Origin: Iris pallida
Taxonomy: Eukaryota; Streptophyta; Magnoliopsida; Asparagales; Iridaceae
NCBI GenBank assembly: GCA_029216955.1
Contig: JANAVB010029819.1
Location: 29,747,435-29,811,434, forward strand
Reading direction: 5' to 3'
DNA length: 64,000 bases
The translations under genes were made by a program, and so were the position numbers. Positions 49,444 through 62,441 of the stretch are shown here, in pieces; the stretch's first letter is position 1, and each line of letters begins with the position of its first letter. The notes under the pieces were generated by a model. That model made no database searches, was not told the origin of the DNA, and saw only the letters and a list, made by a program, of their open reading frames with translations.

Positions 49444-51815
49444 TGTTACGACCTGATCCCAATATACTATGTCCAATCGGATCATGCCAACCTGCACTAT
49501 TGTGAGACGGTGGTAGTAAGCTGTATCAATAAGTAGTAATGCAGGTACAACATTCTAAATACAGAATAAAACTTTATTAAAACATTAAAATGCAAACTAA
49601 GTGTTTAATTGGAACAAACCCAAAAGCAGGAAAGGTCCAGTTATTACAACTTGTTCATTTTATTACAACTTTAAAGAAGGAAAGAAATTAATAGAAAGGT
49701 GCATCTAGAACTCCTGGGTTCCTTGTCCGGGTTCATCAATCTCCTCGGAACCCAAGTCGGGCCCGTAGTAAGAACTAAAAAGCCAGCTCCTCGTCATCGT
49801 AATCACCTAAAATTCTATTCTCCAGTCAGGAGGGGAACAAGAACATACATATCCATTCTAGCATTTTAATGAATAATTAAAAAGAGACAAAAAGCAATTT
49901 TATAACATAATTTATTTTCTAAATAATAATAAAGAAACAATGAAGCAATAAATCTCTGGCAATAAAATAATGTAATCTATATCCAGCAATAGTGTTTTGA
50001 GCGTGTAACATCCTGTGGCCGGCTGGGGATTGAGGCAATATGTGTTCTACTGAACACTATCCGGCTTTAGTCCAAGTGGGTTGGGCTTCCGCTATCCACA
50101 ATGAGACAATATGGGGCTTTGACCACAGGTGTTAACACCACTCCCCAATCCTGAGTGAATGAGTCAATAAGTCAATCAATTGGGTCCGAGAAGGATCCCG
50201 TGGATCAAGTGTCGATACAATAGTTCTACGATGCAATGAGTTTAATTATTACTAAAATACAAGTTTAAATAAATATTAAGTTGCCTTGGTTTAATTTCCG
50301 ATGCTTATAAGCGGACAGGGAAACGGCCTCAGACTTAGTCCTTAGAACCTACATTAATATAATAATCTTGTTTAGTAACCATTCTAAGGGTTTTAATTAA
50401 TAACGCCAACCATTACTTAAACGATCAATTTTTATTAACAAGGCTTATATATTATAGAAGAAATAACTATAATTATTTTAATGCTTTTAACCACGTATAA
50501 TAATTAGTAAAAATGATTTACTAATAAAGCTATTATTTTTTATTAATAATACAAAAAATACTATATTTTCTTAATTAGTAAATAATAAACGGTCTTTCAT
50601 AAACTAATACTCTAATTAAAACTATTTATATAAAATACTCGGAGAAATACTTTGAAACTAAATAGTATTTTATTTACATAAACTAAATATAGTATCTTAA
50701 TAGATATATTTAATTATAAAAATACCATTTTTAATTGTTATAATACTACGAAAATCATTTAGTTAGAAATACTTAATATTTTTGGAATATATATTATAAG
50801 AGTAGTAAACAATACCGTCTATAAAACTATATTTTAATAAGACAAAAGCTACTAAATATTTTTAACGGGTTTATTATGAAAAGTATTTTGTATTAATAAT
50901 TATTGAGAAATCATTTAATTATATTAATATTTTAAGGATTTACTACGGAAATATAACTAACGTTTATTTCCTACAAGAAATATTAACTGAACTAATATCT
51001 AATTTCTGCCAATAATTTATTAACAAGATACTCACGTCTTTTATTAGTAAAACTAATATCCATTCTGAATAATTATACCTAAACTGACGATTATAACCGC
51101 ATTAATATTATTACTAACACTAATCTAACTATTTAACATTAATTAATTATTAATCCTATTGCAAACCATACGGTCAAAAATGGGAAACTAGCTATCCCGG
51201 AATTGACAGAGCTTTATTCTGTCAATTTCGGTCAGACAGAAAATTTCTCATTCTGGAATTTATTCAGAAGGTTCAGGGGCTTACCATAAGGTTGGAGAAG
51301 GAGTACCGAGGGGAGGCCTCGAACTCAGGTCATGCAACGGTGACGAAACGGGGGCACGTACAAAATGGCGCACGCACGGGGCGCGGACGCGTAGGAACCG
51401 TATTGCACGCGGGCGACACGGGGCGAAGGACGCACGAGGGACAGTCGCACGGGGCACGAACGCTTAGGAGCCGTATTGCACGCAGGACGGCACAGCCGGG
51501 TGGCGTACAGGACGGCACGGTCGAGCTGGCATACGGGGCGGCGCTGGTACGCATGTGGGAGCGCGCTAGTGTGTGCACAGGTGAGTCGACGGGGTCCGAC
51601 AACTGGTCACGGTCGGGTGGTCAGCATCGCGCATCGAAAATGCTCCAAGTAGGGTATTGATACGACCGGGTTATCGCGGGTAGCGTCGGGGCGTGGTTGA
51701 TTTTGGAAGAGGATGAATGTGGAATGAGGTGAGGGGGTTTGGGAAGGTAGTGAGGGAGAGAAGGCTTTGTGAGTTCTGTGAAGTAGAATAGGTTTCTGAG
51801 TGTTTTAATCTGCAC
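49444..51815 (-). repeat. E2 5' LTR (right), truncated
   Basis: It aligns with 41716-44000 through GTTTCTGAGTGTTTT and ends near GCACGTAGAGG. The remaining LTR end seen at 44010-44325 is absent, and Y pol debris follows directly. Confidence 0.87.
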
Positions 51816-53640
51816 GTAGAGGTATATGACCTTTAAGGTATTATAAGTTAGGTCATGAATTTAAAGATTAACTAGTCTCATTCTTAGAAAATCTTGATAG
51901 ATAGTTTATAATGTAAAATGAGTCAGTGATTTTTATCTTCAGAATGATATTAATCATTTGAAGCCCAAGATCACCCATGTAACTCGATGTACAGTTCACC
52001 ATCGACTGGTTCGATCGGCTGGCAGAAGCAAAGGTATATTTTATTGACTTAAGATCGAGATACCATCAGGTGACGATGCAAAACGAGGACATTCCAAGGA
52101 TAGCACTCCAGATCAGCTACGGCTACTACCAGTTTTTTGATACCTTTTGGACTAACAAATGCACCTACGGTATTTATGTATTTGATGAACAAGGTGTTCC
52201 ATCAGTACCCGGACTAGTTGAGGTAGCTTTATTATATTTTATCCTAGAATAGAAGCTATATTAGTAAAAAAAATTAGGATGGTGATTATCTAAGGTATGT
52301 ATGAGTAGGGTAGAACCACTCTAATAGAAAGACCAATTAGAAAGAGTGGCATTCTATTTTACAGGAGTTTTTGTTTGGTAGAAAAACCCTCTTAGTCGAT
52401 TGATAAGCATTCATACACCTGTCAAACAGATAGGATAAATTATTTACATATCCATAGAGATTTGTTAGATAATAAGAATAGAATTTATTACTAGATATAC
52501 GATTTTGGGGATGAGGCTATTAAACTTGGTATTAGTTATAGTGCCTTAAGAAAATAGGACCCCTTTTGGTAGATTTTAGAAAGTTTTGTTATGAATAGAA
52601 TGGCTTGGCAAGCCATGTATTTAAGGCTGGACCTAAGCTTGTGTAGAACCATTATTATATGAATTTTCATTTGAAGAAGATAGGAATCTATGCTTTACAG
52701 AACTAGATAAGTATCTAAGGTAGGTAGAATTTCATATATACTTCCCCAAAACATCAGTTAGAGTATAATACAGTGTGAAGCCTAACCCTAACAAGCAAAC
52801 ATAGAATAATTTGACTCTTTTGCCTAAGATAGGGCCTAGATTAAAGGAACTAGAGAAATTATTATCTAACGATAGTATCAAGATGGTTAGCAATCTAAGA
52901 GTGCTAGATAGAGTAAGAAGATCTAAATAGAATGGACGATCATCTCTATATATGGTAAGACTAGTCTTGAAATGACCTATAAAAGGATAGGACTAGAAGG
53001 ATGACCAATAGGTTTATGTAGCCGTCTAGTTCAACCTCGACCTTTACCCTGCAGATAGGCATACTGTAAGGATTGTATAGATTGCTTATAGGTGGAAATG
53101 AGTGGATCGCTAATTAAACTATTATGAAAGTTGGTAATGTAACTTATAGGAATATAGTATATAGTTTAAGGATTGACGGATTTATGGAGGAATTATGAAT
53201 TTTCTATGGTTAGTCATAGATAAAGGTGTAAGAGCCAAGTTAGAAGCCTTACCTATAGAATTGTAACCTATCGGTCATATAGAGCATGTTAGGGATGTAG
53301 TATTTTGTCTTGTATTACCCCATCCCTGGAGGGAGTGCATGATGTATTCTATGTCTCACAGTTGAGGACGTATATGACTGATCCCAATCATGTGGTCGAC
53401 TATTCTGAGATCACAGTGGGACCCAGTCTCGACTATTTCGAGATCACAGTGGGAACCGGTCGATCATATGAGGAGCAACAAGTTAGTATCTTGGATACAA
53501 GTGAGAAGATGCTTAGAGAAAAGATGATTAGATTAGTTCTAGTTGCATCGAAGTCGTAAGAATCTACTTGGGAGGATAAGAATTACATGCGAGAGCGTTA
53601 TCCACATTTATTTATGTATTCGAAAAGATTCTTAGGTTAT
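51816..53640 (+). pseudogene. Y pol remnant: RT and chromodomain-like C-terminus
   Basis: RT debris is at about 51990-52180: DRLAEAKVYFIDLRSRYHQV, then QNEDIPRIALQISYGYYQF and a decayed match to the MPFGLTNAP box (FWTNKCTYG). From 52260 to 53290 stops are so frequent that RNase H and integrase cannot be followed. The C-terminal domain is clear at 53300-53620: TPSLEGVHDVFYVSQLR, then VSILDTSEKMLREKMIRLV and, after a stop, ESTWEDKNYMRERYPHLF. Within it a 33-bp duplication (53396 and 53429) repeats DYSEITVG/DYFEITVG. The 3' tract AATTTTGAGGATGAAATTT (near 53677) leads to the LTR. Confidence 0.8.
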
Positions 53641-53712
53641 CTTTTTTGTTAAAGTCTTCTTTATAGTAGTGTAATTTTAATTTTGAGGATGAAATTTGCT
53701 AAGGTGTGTAGG

Positions 53713-56285
53713 TTGTAAGCTCCCAAAAAAAATTTTGATATTATTTTTATTTCATTATTTATTTAATATTAAACTATATTTTATAATCTATATTGACTAC
53801 AGAGGTACTTTATCGCAGCTTTGATTTTTGAAGCACAATAATTATCGATTTATCAAATCTAGTTCCATATTTGTGTTCTAAACGAGTGCACCTTCATTTT
53901 GATATACAGGTCCTACCCAAACATGTTCCCTTGTACTACATATTTCTTGCACAACTTTGGGATCAAAATAGTTATTTTAGCCTTTACCGTAACATTTGAC
54001 TTTTCTAATTTCGACTTGGGACTCGACATCATTCTAACCAAAATGACCCAATATATGGTTTTGATCTATTTTGATCCTACTACACATATGCTAATTGTAT
54101 GCCACTCAATTGGGTTCTCATGCTAATGGTGTGCCGCTCTATAGACATATTGGACTCAAATCGTTCACAAAAATTCCACCAACCAAAAACTAGTCCAACT
54201 AGGGATCCGTGGAGCATATTCTAGGGTATTCTAACCTATTAGACATATTTTGTACTAATTTTTTATCAATTGGTGGCAGTCATATTGATTTAAATCTATT
54301 TTTAAAACAATCATATAACTACTTTCCTAATTTGGACCCAATCAAATCTCTTTCAGACACACTTTTGATTTAAACCATCAAATTTTCATCAAATCTCACC
54401 AAACCAAATCTAAAATCTTTCAGATTATTTTTCCCACGTAACCAGCACCCCTTCCCTTTATTTTTCATGGTTTTGATATATTAAAATATCATAACCCTAG
54501 AGGTTCTTGCCCCCTATAACCGTGCGCACCTTCTTCCTATCCGCCAACAAACCTGCTGTCCCGACCCTTCCAAGCCACTTCTACCAACTTACATGCAAAG
54601 CTAAGACCTTCCTCTTCGACCCTGGCAAGCCCTTGAAGTTTCACGACAACTTTGTGAGAAGTTACGAATTTTATAAGTCACCTGAAGTTGGGTTCCAATT
54701 CTGAATTTATTCCAGCAGGTATATGGTTTTGCATCTAGGGTTGCATGTACTTTTCAACCTCATATTTTCATGAAACCAAAACTAGTGGAAAGATATATGT
54801 GTCTATTTTCATGTCTAATTAGTCACCCACTCAGTTCCAAACGGTTTGGTCAGAGTGTACGTTCTACGAACAGGTGTCTAAAATAGACCAGATCTGTTGT
54901 GAGCCAATTTTCATCTACTTTCGAGCCACTTTGACCTTTTATTATAAATTCGAACATTTCACCGTAATATCGAAATACCAAAATCAATGAGTTCTACCTG
55001 TCCGATTGATTTGAAACTTCTTATACCCTTACCAAATTAATTGTTGTGCATCTTTTCATGATAAATATATAATTTTACATATTTTTTGTGATTTTTTTAG
55101 AATTAATTATTTCTAATATATTTATTAATTCAGGATTCAAATCATAGACCAAGTCTAGGAATAGCATTATAGAATCAATATAGGACTTGTGTACTTGTTT
55201 TTATACCAATAAAATATGATCAATAATATTACAGAATATTTTTAGATATTTTTCCAGAATTAAAAATAATATGTTATGTTATTAATATATTACTTTCATG
55301 GGTAGATTAATGACATATATGTTATATTGTGCAGAATAGTTAATATGACTAGTTTTGGTAAACTTACATTATTATGGTCTATATAAGGTAAGTGTATATA
55401 AGGTGAGTGGGAGTGAGTTATTAATAATAGAATATTTATTATTGGTGGACGTGACGAGAGTAGCAAGAACTTTGGAGTTGGTCAGACGTACGCACAGTCA
55501 GAGGTTACAAAAAAGTGTACCTTGTTATTGCTACAGATTATTTTTTTGTTTATTGTTATTTTTTTAACTTTTGTTTAACATGACGTAGGATTGGTCAGTA
55601 CTTTATTGTCTGCACCACATGGGGGTGCCGATGACATTTATTGACATCGATTATCGACATTAGACATTGCGTCTTATTGAATCGTGTTCATTGGCATGAA
55701 TGACCACAGAACACTGACACGTTCATGTTGTGAGGTTTACATGATTATTCATAGTGATGACTTCGTATTAGATTGATAGAGTTATTATTGTTCATAATTC
55801 TAGATAGAGTATGATTGACTTGACTTGCTATATTCTAGACATGGGGTGGGAAGAATGTGACTGCAGTATCAGACTCTTCTATAGTTGGCCTATTTTATTC
55901 TAGTGTGTCATTATCTTTAGAGCAGAGCTTTGACATTTGTTTTCTAGTTTGCCCTTGGTTCCACGACACGGTGCTTGGGACAAAAGTCTGGTGAGGTGCT
56001 TGTGAGCTTAAGTGGCAAAAGTCCAATATTCCACTATATATTCTCACATACATATCATATAGACCAGATATAATATATACCCTTAGATCATATTTTCTTT
56101 TCTATTCATTGCCATATTGTATGTACCTTACAATGTCCCCTAAGGACCTAGTGATCTCTCCAGGGGTTCGACTGAGGGGAGTTGGTTGCTGATCATGATG
56201 GTTGCTATTTACTGTTTCAGGTATCTCTTGTGGTTACATATTAATCTTTATTTATTTATATTCTGTTTTTTAGCCTAGTATTTGT
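53713..56285 (+). repeat. Y 3' LTR
   Basis: It starts TGTAAGCTCCC after the GGTGTGTAGG purine tract. It matches 10271-12130 and then, without a break, 41394-41715, which shows the uninterrupted LTR. It continues about 300 bp past that (to roughly 56285). The 3' limit is uncertain. Confidence 0.75.
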
Positions 56286-56499
56286 AGACTCAAGTTATTC
56301 TTTTGAGTCTATTCTAACAAATGTAACATGGGGTTCACACTATGTTATATATTGTTTATTCTTGTATTCTATTACTGTGGATTGAGAATTAGAGATATTA
56401 TTAATTAGTGTAGATAGTTGGTTGTTCTATACAGCTTATACGTATTCGAGTTAGGCTAGAGTCCACTTGAAGTTGTTGGCTGAATTGTTCCCATGATAA

Positions 56500-57212
56500 C
56501 CAACTATGTCCATAGGCCAAAAAATCCATGGCAAAAAATTGTGCGCTGCGCACGGGAGCAAAAATGCCCACGGCGTGCAACAACGAAAACTCTGCGCGCG
56601 ACACTGTTCATTGTCCCGACAGCACCAAAAGGTGTAGGGAACCCATAAACACGAGACATAACTTCCTCATACGAAGTCGAAATCAAGCGGTTCAAAAGCC
56701 AAAATTGGGTAAAATTGAATTCCCTACAACATGGATCCATTAGATCTCGAAAATAACCAAGTTTCAGAGATCAAAACCAAGAAAAACTAAAAAAGTTATA
56801 AACTTAGATCTATAAGAATCCATCCATCAAACCCAAAAATGTCAAGTTCTAAAGAGGCTTAGAATCAAGTAAGGAAGATAATGAAATAATAAAACTTGAG
56901 ATCCATCATGAAACAAGTTGCACTTGCCTAGGGCTTGGTAGGTGGAAGGAGTAAATGAAGAAGATGAAGAAGTAAATGTAAGTAATGGAGGAGAGAGAAG
57001 GAGTTGGTTTTTATACAAAATCTCTCCATCTCAAACCAAAACAAACCAAGCCAAGCCAAGTCAAATTGAACCGAACCAAATTAAAATAAACGAAGTCAAG
57101 ATTAAACCAAGACTAGGCTAAGCAAGATAAGTCTAATTACGGTCCACCTGACAAATGTCAGAAATCCGTACACGTATACTAAAAATACGTACAACAAAAA
57201 ACGGGAGTGACA
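56500..57212 (-). repeat. E3 3' LTR remnant
   Basis: About 700 bp of E1-like LTR without the 60-bp array. The left limit against Y's end is unclear (56290-56600). Confidence 0.6.
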
Positions 57213-57378
57213 ACTCTACCCACCTCAAAAGAATTTTATCCTTAAAATTTAATCAAGAGGCTAGAGGTATCGGAGCGAGCTACACTAATACTGGCAATCT
57301 ACGACTAGCAGTTAATCAATCAATCATTAATGCAAGCAAAGAATTTAAAAGCATAAGGCATAAGAAGGACATTATACC

Positions 57379-58266
57379 TTATGAGTCAAACAGGTGTGGA
57401 TATAGCGATTTGATATCATCCTTACGTTCCCAGGTTGACTCACCCAAAGAGTGATGACCCCAAGCAATATGGACTAAACTAGTAGTCTTATTCTTGAGTA
57501 TCTTCTTCCTTCGGTCTAATATGGATACGGGCCTTTCCTCATACGAAAGGTTGGTACCAACAACCAATTCCGAATGATCAAGAATATGGCTCAGATTTGG
57601 AATGTATCATCGCAATTGGGATACATGGAATACGTCATGTACCTTACGTAACGACGGTGGAAGAGCAAGACGATAGGACACATCACCTACTCGCTCGAGA
57701 ATATCAAACGGTCCTATATACCTAGGACTAAGCTTTCCCCGTACACCGAATCGAATGACGCCACGGGTAGGCGAGATCCTAAGGAATACGTGGTCACCAA
57801 TAGAAAACTCAAGAGGACGTCGATGAGAATCGGCCCAATGGTGCTGATGATCTTGTGCAACTCGAAGATGATCTCTAACTTGTCTGACCACCTCAATAGT
57901 CTGCATAACCATCTCTGGACCAAGCATCTGCCTCTCGCCTACATCATCCCTGGCTAAAGGTGATCTGTACTTCCTGCCATACAGTGCCTCAAATGGTGCC
58001 ATCTGGATACTAGCCTGGAAACTATTATTATAGGAGAACTTTACCAAGTGCAGGTGATCTTCCCATGAACCACCAAAGTCAAGTATACATGATCGTAACA
58101 TATCTTTGAGAGTTTGAATCGTGCGCTCCGACTGGCCATCTGTCTGCGGATGATAAGCTGAACTGAACTTGAGACGAGTCCCCAAACTCTTCTGAAGACT
58201 CCGCCAAAAGTATGATATAAATCTTGAATCTCTGTCAGACACGATTCTGACTGGCACTCCGTGCAA
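57379..58266 (-). pseudogene. E3 integrase core C-half and chromodomain-like tail
   Basis: It opens [15 protein letters not shown] (second catalytic Asp), with [19 protein letters not shown] (catalytic Glu), [38 protein letters not shown] and [12 protein letters not shown] single TGA (about 57604) replaces the Arg codon present in E1, and the frame continues from 57567 to DDIKSLYPHLFDS. Apart from that stop, the segment is intact and keeps glutamines at sites where E1 has TAG. Its N-terminal half lies beyond the solo LTR. Confidence 0.9.
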
Positions 58267-58924
58267 ATTGTGTCATGATCCGCACCCGCTTTTCGGACGC
58301 GAGCTCGTGAGCAAGCCAGCTACGTATCGAGCAGACTCCAGCCCGACTCGAATACGTAAACGCTGTCAAGGCTATGGTATACTGCCAAATCATGGCAATG
58401 CAATCTATATCTCAATCTACAATAAGAATATAAAGCATGAATAAACAATTATGGGTCATGGTCTGCAGCCCATTATCATATTGTCCGATTAGACTCCAAG
58501 AATGATATGAGTCTATAAAATAAGCAGAATATATCATGGTACGGAATATGAAGCACGGGAGGATAATAAAGAAATATCACAAGAAAATACATGTATTATG
58601 CATTGCAATCCTCTATCATCCCGCTCTGCTAACTAACTCCATGCAATCGCTAAACCTGAAGAGATCATCAGGTCCTCAGGGGACATAGCAAGATACATAA
58701 AAACATGCCTATCTAGCAGTTTAATCATGCATGTTAATATAAACAGGATATAAACAAGGAACGACACTTAACATAACAAGAGACTACGACCAAACTGCTA
58801 ACAAATGACTAACAAAAAGTAGCTACTAACAGGTGACTATGAACTGAAATACAAGAACAATGACATGTAACTGAACTGCTGGATGAACAAGTGAACACGA
58901 GATCAATGGAATACCAAACCCTCG

Positions 58925-59250
58925 CCAGGAGTGGACTCGCAGGTTTTATCTAATCACTAACCCTCGTCCCGAGTGTGGAATCTCTGGTTAGTTCTAATCA
59001 CTAACCCTTGTCCCGAGTGTGGACTCTCTGGTTAGTTCACGGCAAGGCACCCTCGTCCCGAGTGTGGACTCTCTGGTGCAAGTACAATATCCTCGTCTCG
59101 AGTGTGGACGCACGGATGTAAACAGATCAAGACAAACACCCTCGTCCCGACTGGACTCTCTGGTGCCAAGGAAATAGACTCCCTCGTCCCGAGTGTGGAC
59201 TCTCTGGTGCAACTGATCAACCATCGTCCCGAGTGTGGACTCTCTGGTTG
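58925..59250. repeat. Interspersed minisatellite in the solo LTR, about 8 copies
   Basis: A core CGTCCCGAGTGTGGACTCTC recurs at 30-50-bp intervals with variable linkers. Minus-strand frames read ESTLGTRV over and over as a result. It lies where LTRs often hold tandem repeats. Confidence 0.85.
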
Positions 59251-60589
59251 AGGAAAAATGATACAAGGAAATAGCAGTTCAACTACACGTACTCGTTCCA
59301 AGACACGACTCAGTCAGGGTACAGGTGAGACAAGGTACAACTCATGTCAAGACACAGGTAAGGACTGCTCTAGCATGGACAAGTTGGTATACTACACTAT
59401 CAAGTCAAGCAAGATAATAAACAGGTGAACATGGTATGAAGAAATCATATCAAGTCAATTTAACTAGAGAACTAAAGATAGCATATACGATCTATAGCAA
59501 ATAGAGTATCTCATGATAATACCATAACGACATGAAAACTATAAACATGAAATTAAACTGCAGAGGAAGGCAAGGTATCATGTCTGGTGGTAGCGCAAAG
59601 ATCCAATAATATACCGTCAATTGGTAAGCCAGAAAGTCCCAATCTCACAACTGACTTCGAAAGCTGAAATAGACATTGCCAACATTCTAAAAATAGTCAA
59701 ATTAGCTAGGATTGCCTTTTCTTAAGTCTAATTCTGGATACAAGGGCAAAACGGTAATTTCGGGCAAAAACGGTGTCCGTCGTTGGACCCACTTTGCACC
59801 GAAAAATGTGCCAGGTTCAATGGTTTCTAAAGTCATCAAACTACATGTCTACGAATCCATTTTGATGATACGAACCCATCCGTATGTCCAAAGTTGGATT
59901 CCGGCGGGCCGTGCACAAAGTTGCCCGTTGAATCGTATCGTGGGGCCCGCAAAACGATGATCCGATCAACTGTCTCAGAATCGGACCAAATTTGGCATAC
60001 AGGACCAGAAAAATGATATGATCCTGTTGGCACAAGTTTTGTCTCGATTTGACGAGCGTGCACAAAGTAATTAGAAAATTTGCACAGAGGCCGATACGGT
60101 GAATTTTGATGGATACGCATCAAATTCGTCGCGCACACGCGACCAATTTGAATTCGTCAAAGCCTACACGTCCACGAAGCCGTTACGCACCTTTAGATGC
60201 TTTCGATCCGCGACCACGTCGCTCGGATTGGCAAAACGCATGTCGTATCGAAGGATTTTTCAATAATTCTATTGTTTTGAAAACAGGTTTTTGCTAAACT
60301 TCAGAATTCGATTTCTCGGTACGTAGTCGATGAAATCAGATTCTGTAAATTGGGTTGTGAAGCCCTATAGGTTGTCTAGGTCTAGGTCTATATTTAGTTT
60401 ATTTTTGAAAATGCCTACTGGTTGGTTCAACAACAGCCTTCGAAGTTGGGTTCCAAAACAGTTCTAATATTCTGTTTTTTATGGTTATTTGATCGCCTTC
60501 GTGTCGAATTTCTGGAGTTTCTACTGTCATAGAATAAAATCCATCTGAAGGGGTTGAAGAGGGTCTAGTAGGCATTCTGTAACAATTTA

Positions 60590-61430
60590 TGGATCAGAGA
60601 TCGGAGGAATACACAGAAAGAAATTATACCTCAAAAAATGATCAATACTTTGCCACTATCGCGGCTGCTGTCAGTCTGATGCTCGCGCACGGCCGGTCCG
60701 ACGCCCTGTGCGGCGGCGCAGGTGTCAGGGGAGGTCGTCGTGGCATGGTGGTGGTGAGGAGGCTAGGTTTGCTTAGGGTTTTTGGTTCTCTTCCACGTTT
60801 CTCTCTCTCTCTCGATCTCTCTATATACTCTCTCGGTTTCTTCCCATATATGCGTATTTATCCACTGTGTGCACCGAACAGAGGGTGGGGGTCGGGCCTA
60901 GCTGGGCTAGGCTGGGCCTCAGGAAGCTAGGGGCTCACTGCACAGGTGGGGGTTCGGCTGTGCTGGGCTTAGGTGATTTGTTTTTTTGTTTTTCTTTTTC
61001 TTTTATACATAGTTATACCTATATACCTATTGTGTATGTATTCGTATAGATATACTTACATGCAAATATATATAGAATAACATATATATATATATGCACA
61101 CTGTAGATAAATACTAGAAATATTTATATAAATAATCTAAAGCATAAACCATGTTTATACCATAAATTCTTTTGCTACGTAAATAAATTCTATAATACAT
61201 AAATGAATAAATAATTAAACAACAATTAAATAAATAAATACATAAATGGATAGAATGAAATAAAATACTAAGGGTTTAGAAGATAATATTATATACTACT
61301 AGACATCTATATATTTAACATATAGATCTATTTAATAACAAATAATTTTATATTATACTTATAACAACTATATATAAAATAAATATTACTCCATTTAAAT
61401 AAATTATAAAATATGTGCATTACATACCAT
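60590..61430. other. Solo LTR GC-rich then AT-rich segment, no gene
   Basis: A GC-rich block with CT repeats (60660-60980) is followed by strongly AT-rich DNA (60990-61430). Open frames of 60-113 codons are not supported by any domain. Confidence 0.5.
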
Positions 61431-61637
61431 ACACCAAGCCGGACGTCTTGGCACACGTAATAACTCTACATGGGCATGGGCTCGGTTCGGGTCCAGTCCT
61501 GGCTACATTGGTACAGCCAGGTCTCCTAAAAGTTAAATACTCTAAATAATAATTAATTATAATTTATTTATAAAGTCAAGTCACAACTTGATCTGGTTTT
61601 CCTAGTTGGGACACACTTATGGCTGGGTCTTCGTGAG

Positions 61638-62441
61638 TCAGTCAACTATGACCCATATTGCATCTCTTCCAGCTGGGGATTTAGATAACCCAGATACAAA
61701 ATCTATAGTGATATGCTCCCACTTCCATTTTGGGATCGATAAAGGTTGAAGAAGTCCAATTGGTCTTTGATGTTCAGCCTTAACTTGTTGGCAAACTAAA
61801 CAACGAGAGACAAACCGGGCTATCTCCTTCTTCATGCCATTCCACCAGAAATGTTGACGGATATCACGATACATCTTCGTACCACCAGGATGAATCGAAT
61901 ACTGTAAACTGTTAACCTCTGCCATGATCTCTTGCCTGATATCACTACTAGGTACATAAAGACGCCTTCCATATCGGAGTGTACCGTCTTTGTGAATGCA
62001 TAACTCTATTCTTCGTTCCGCTTCACATTCTGCCCTAAGCCGTTGAAGCTTAGAATCTGTTGATTGAGCTATCTTGATTCTCTCGACTATACTAGACTGA
62101 ACTTGCATACTAGCCATCAATGCCACATTGGTAGGAAGAACTATTTCTATTACCATCTTCTGAAGATCTGCTAATAACTCTGGCTGTGTTGTTAGAAAAT
62201 AAGCTCCTGCTCTTCTGCTCAACGTATTTGTAACTACGTTGGCCTTCCCAGGATGATACTGTAGGTTGATGTCATAATCCACCAGTAACTCTAGCCATCT
62301 TATCTGACGCATATTGAGATCCTTCTGGGTAAACACATACTTAAGACTTTTGTGGTCAATGAAAATCTCTACCCGATCTCCAAACAAATGATGCCTCCAA
62401 AGCTTAAATACGAAAACCACCGCTGATAACTCTAAGTCATA
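61638..62441 (-). pseudogene. E3 RNase H tail, integrase zinc domain and start of integrase core
   Basis: A continuous 268-residue frame: [35 protein letters not shown] with the catalytic Asp kept, [10 protein letters not shown], the HHCC zinc domain (YSIHPGGTKMYRDIRQHFWW, CLVCQQ) and the core start WEHITIDFVSGLSKSP and WVIVD. It is cut on its N-terminal side by CACTA-2, in the codons just before YDLEL, and on its C-terminal side by the solo LTR. Compared with E1, this copy has Gln or Trp codons at several E1 stop sites. Confidence 0.9.

Larger units (their letters stand above)
41716..51815 (-). mobile_element. E2: Ty3/gypsy chromovirus-like retrotransposon, truncated at its 5' end
   Basis: The left LTR (3' in sense) is 41716-about 44325, starting TGTCACAACCCG. 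The right LTR is 49444-about 51815, starting TGTTACGACCTG, and lacks its last 300-500 bp. Minus-strand gag and pol lie between. It is inserted in Y's 5' LTR after GCTTGGG. The right flank is missing because a deletion removed E2's outer end together with Y sequence, so no target duplication can be confirmed. Confidence 0.88.
58271..61585 (-). mobile_element. Solo LTR inserted in E3 integrase
   Basis: It begins TGTCATGATCCGCACCC and ends TCACA. AATTG (58266-58270) and ACTTG (61586-61590) flank it as a 5-bp duplication with one mismatch. There is no internal coding region, as expected after recombination between two LTRs. The segment 59700-60300, reversed, is similar to 18060-18560 of X's 3' LTR, so X and this LTR are one family. 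About 40 bp of E3 next to the right flank is diverged or missing. Orientation is inferred from the match to X. Confidence 0.75.
56500..62441 (-). mobile_element. E3: Tekay-like gypsy element, partial and interrupted
   Basis: The 3' LTR remnant is at about 56500-57212. Its inner end TGACA abuts the same purine tract as E1 (57213-57226), and GCTTAGAATCAAGTAAGGAAG, AAACTTGAGATCCATCATGAA and GTTGCACTTGCCTAGGGC match E1's LTR at 28330-28420. Integrase and chromodomain-like tail lie at 57379-58266, then a solo LTR (58271-61585), then RNase H/integrase (61638-62441). CACTA-2 interrupts RNase H at 62442. Protease, RT, gag and 5' LTR would lie beyond CACTA-2, outside the window. Confidence 0.88.

Noticed and set aside
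58994..59301. Repeated ESTLGTRV peptide
   Set aside because: Produced by the minisatellite core in the solo LTR; frames shift with the variable linkers.
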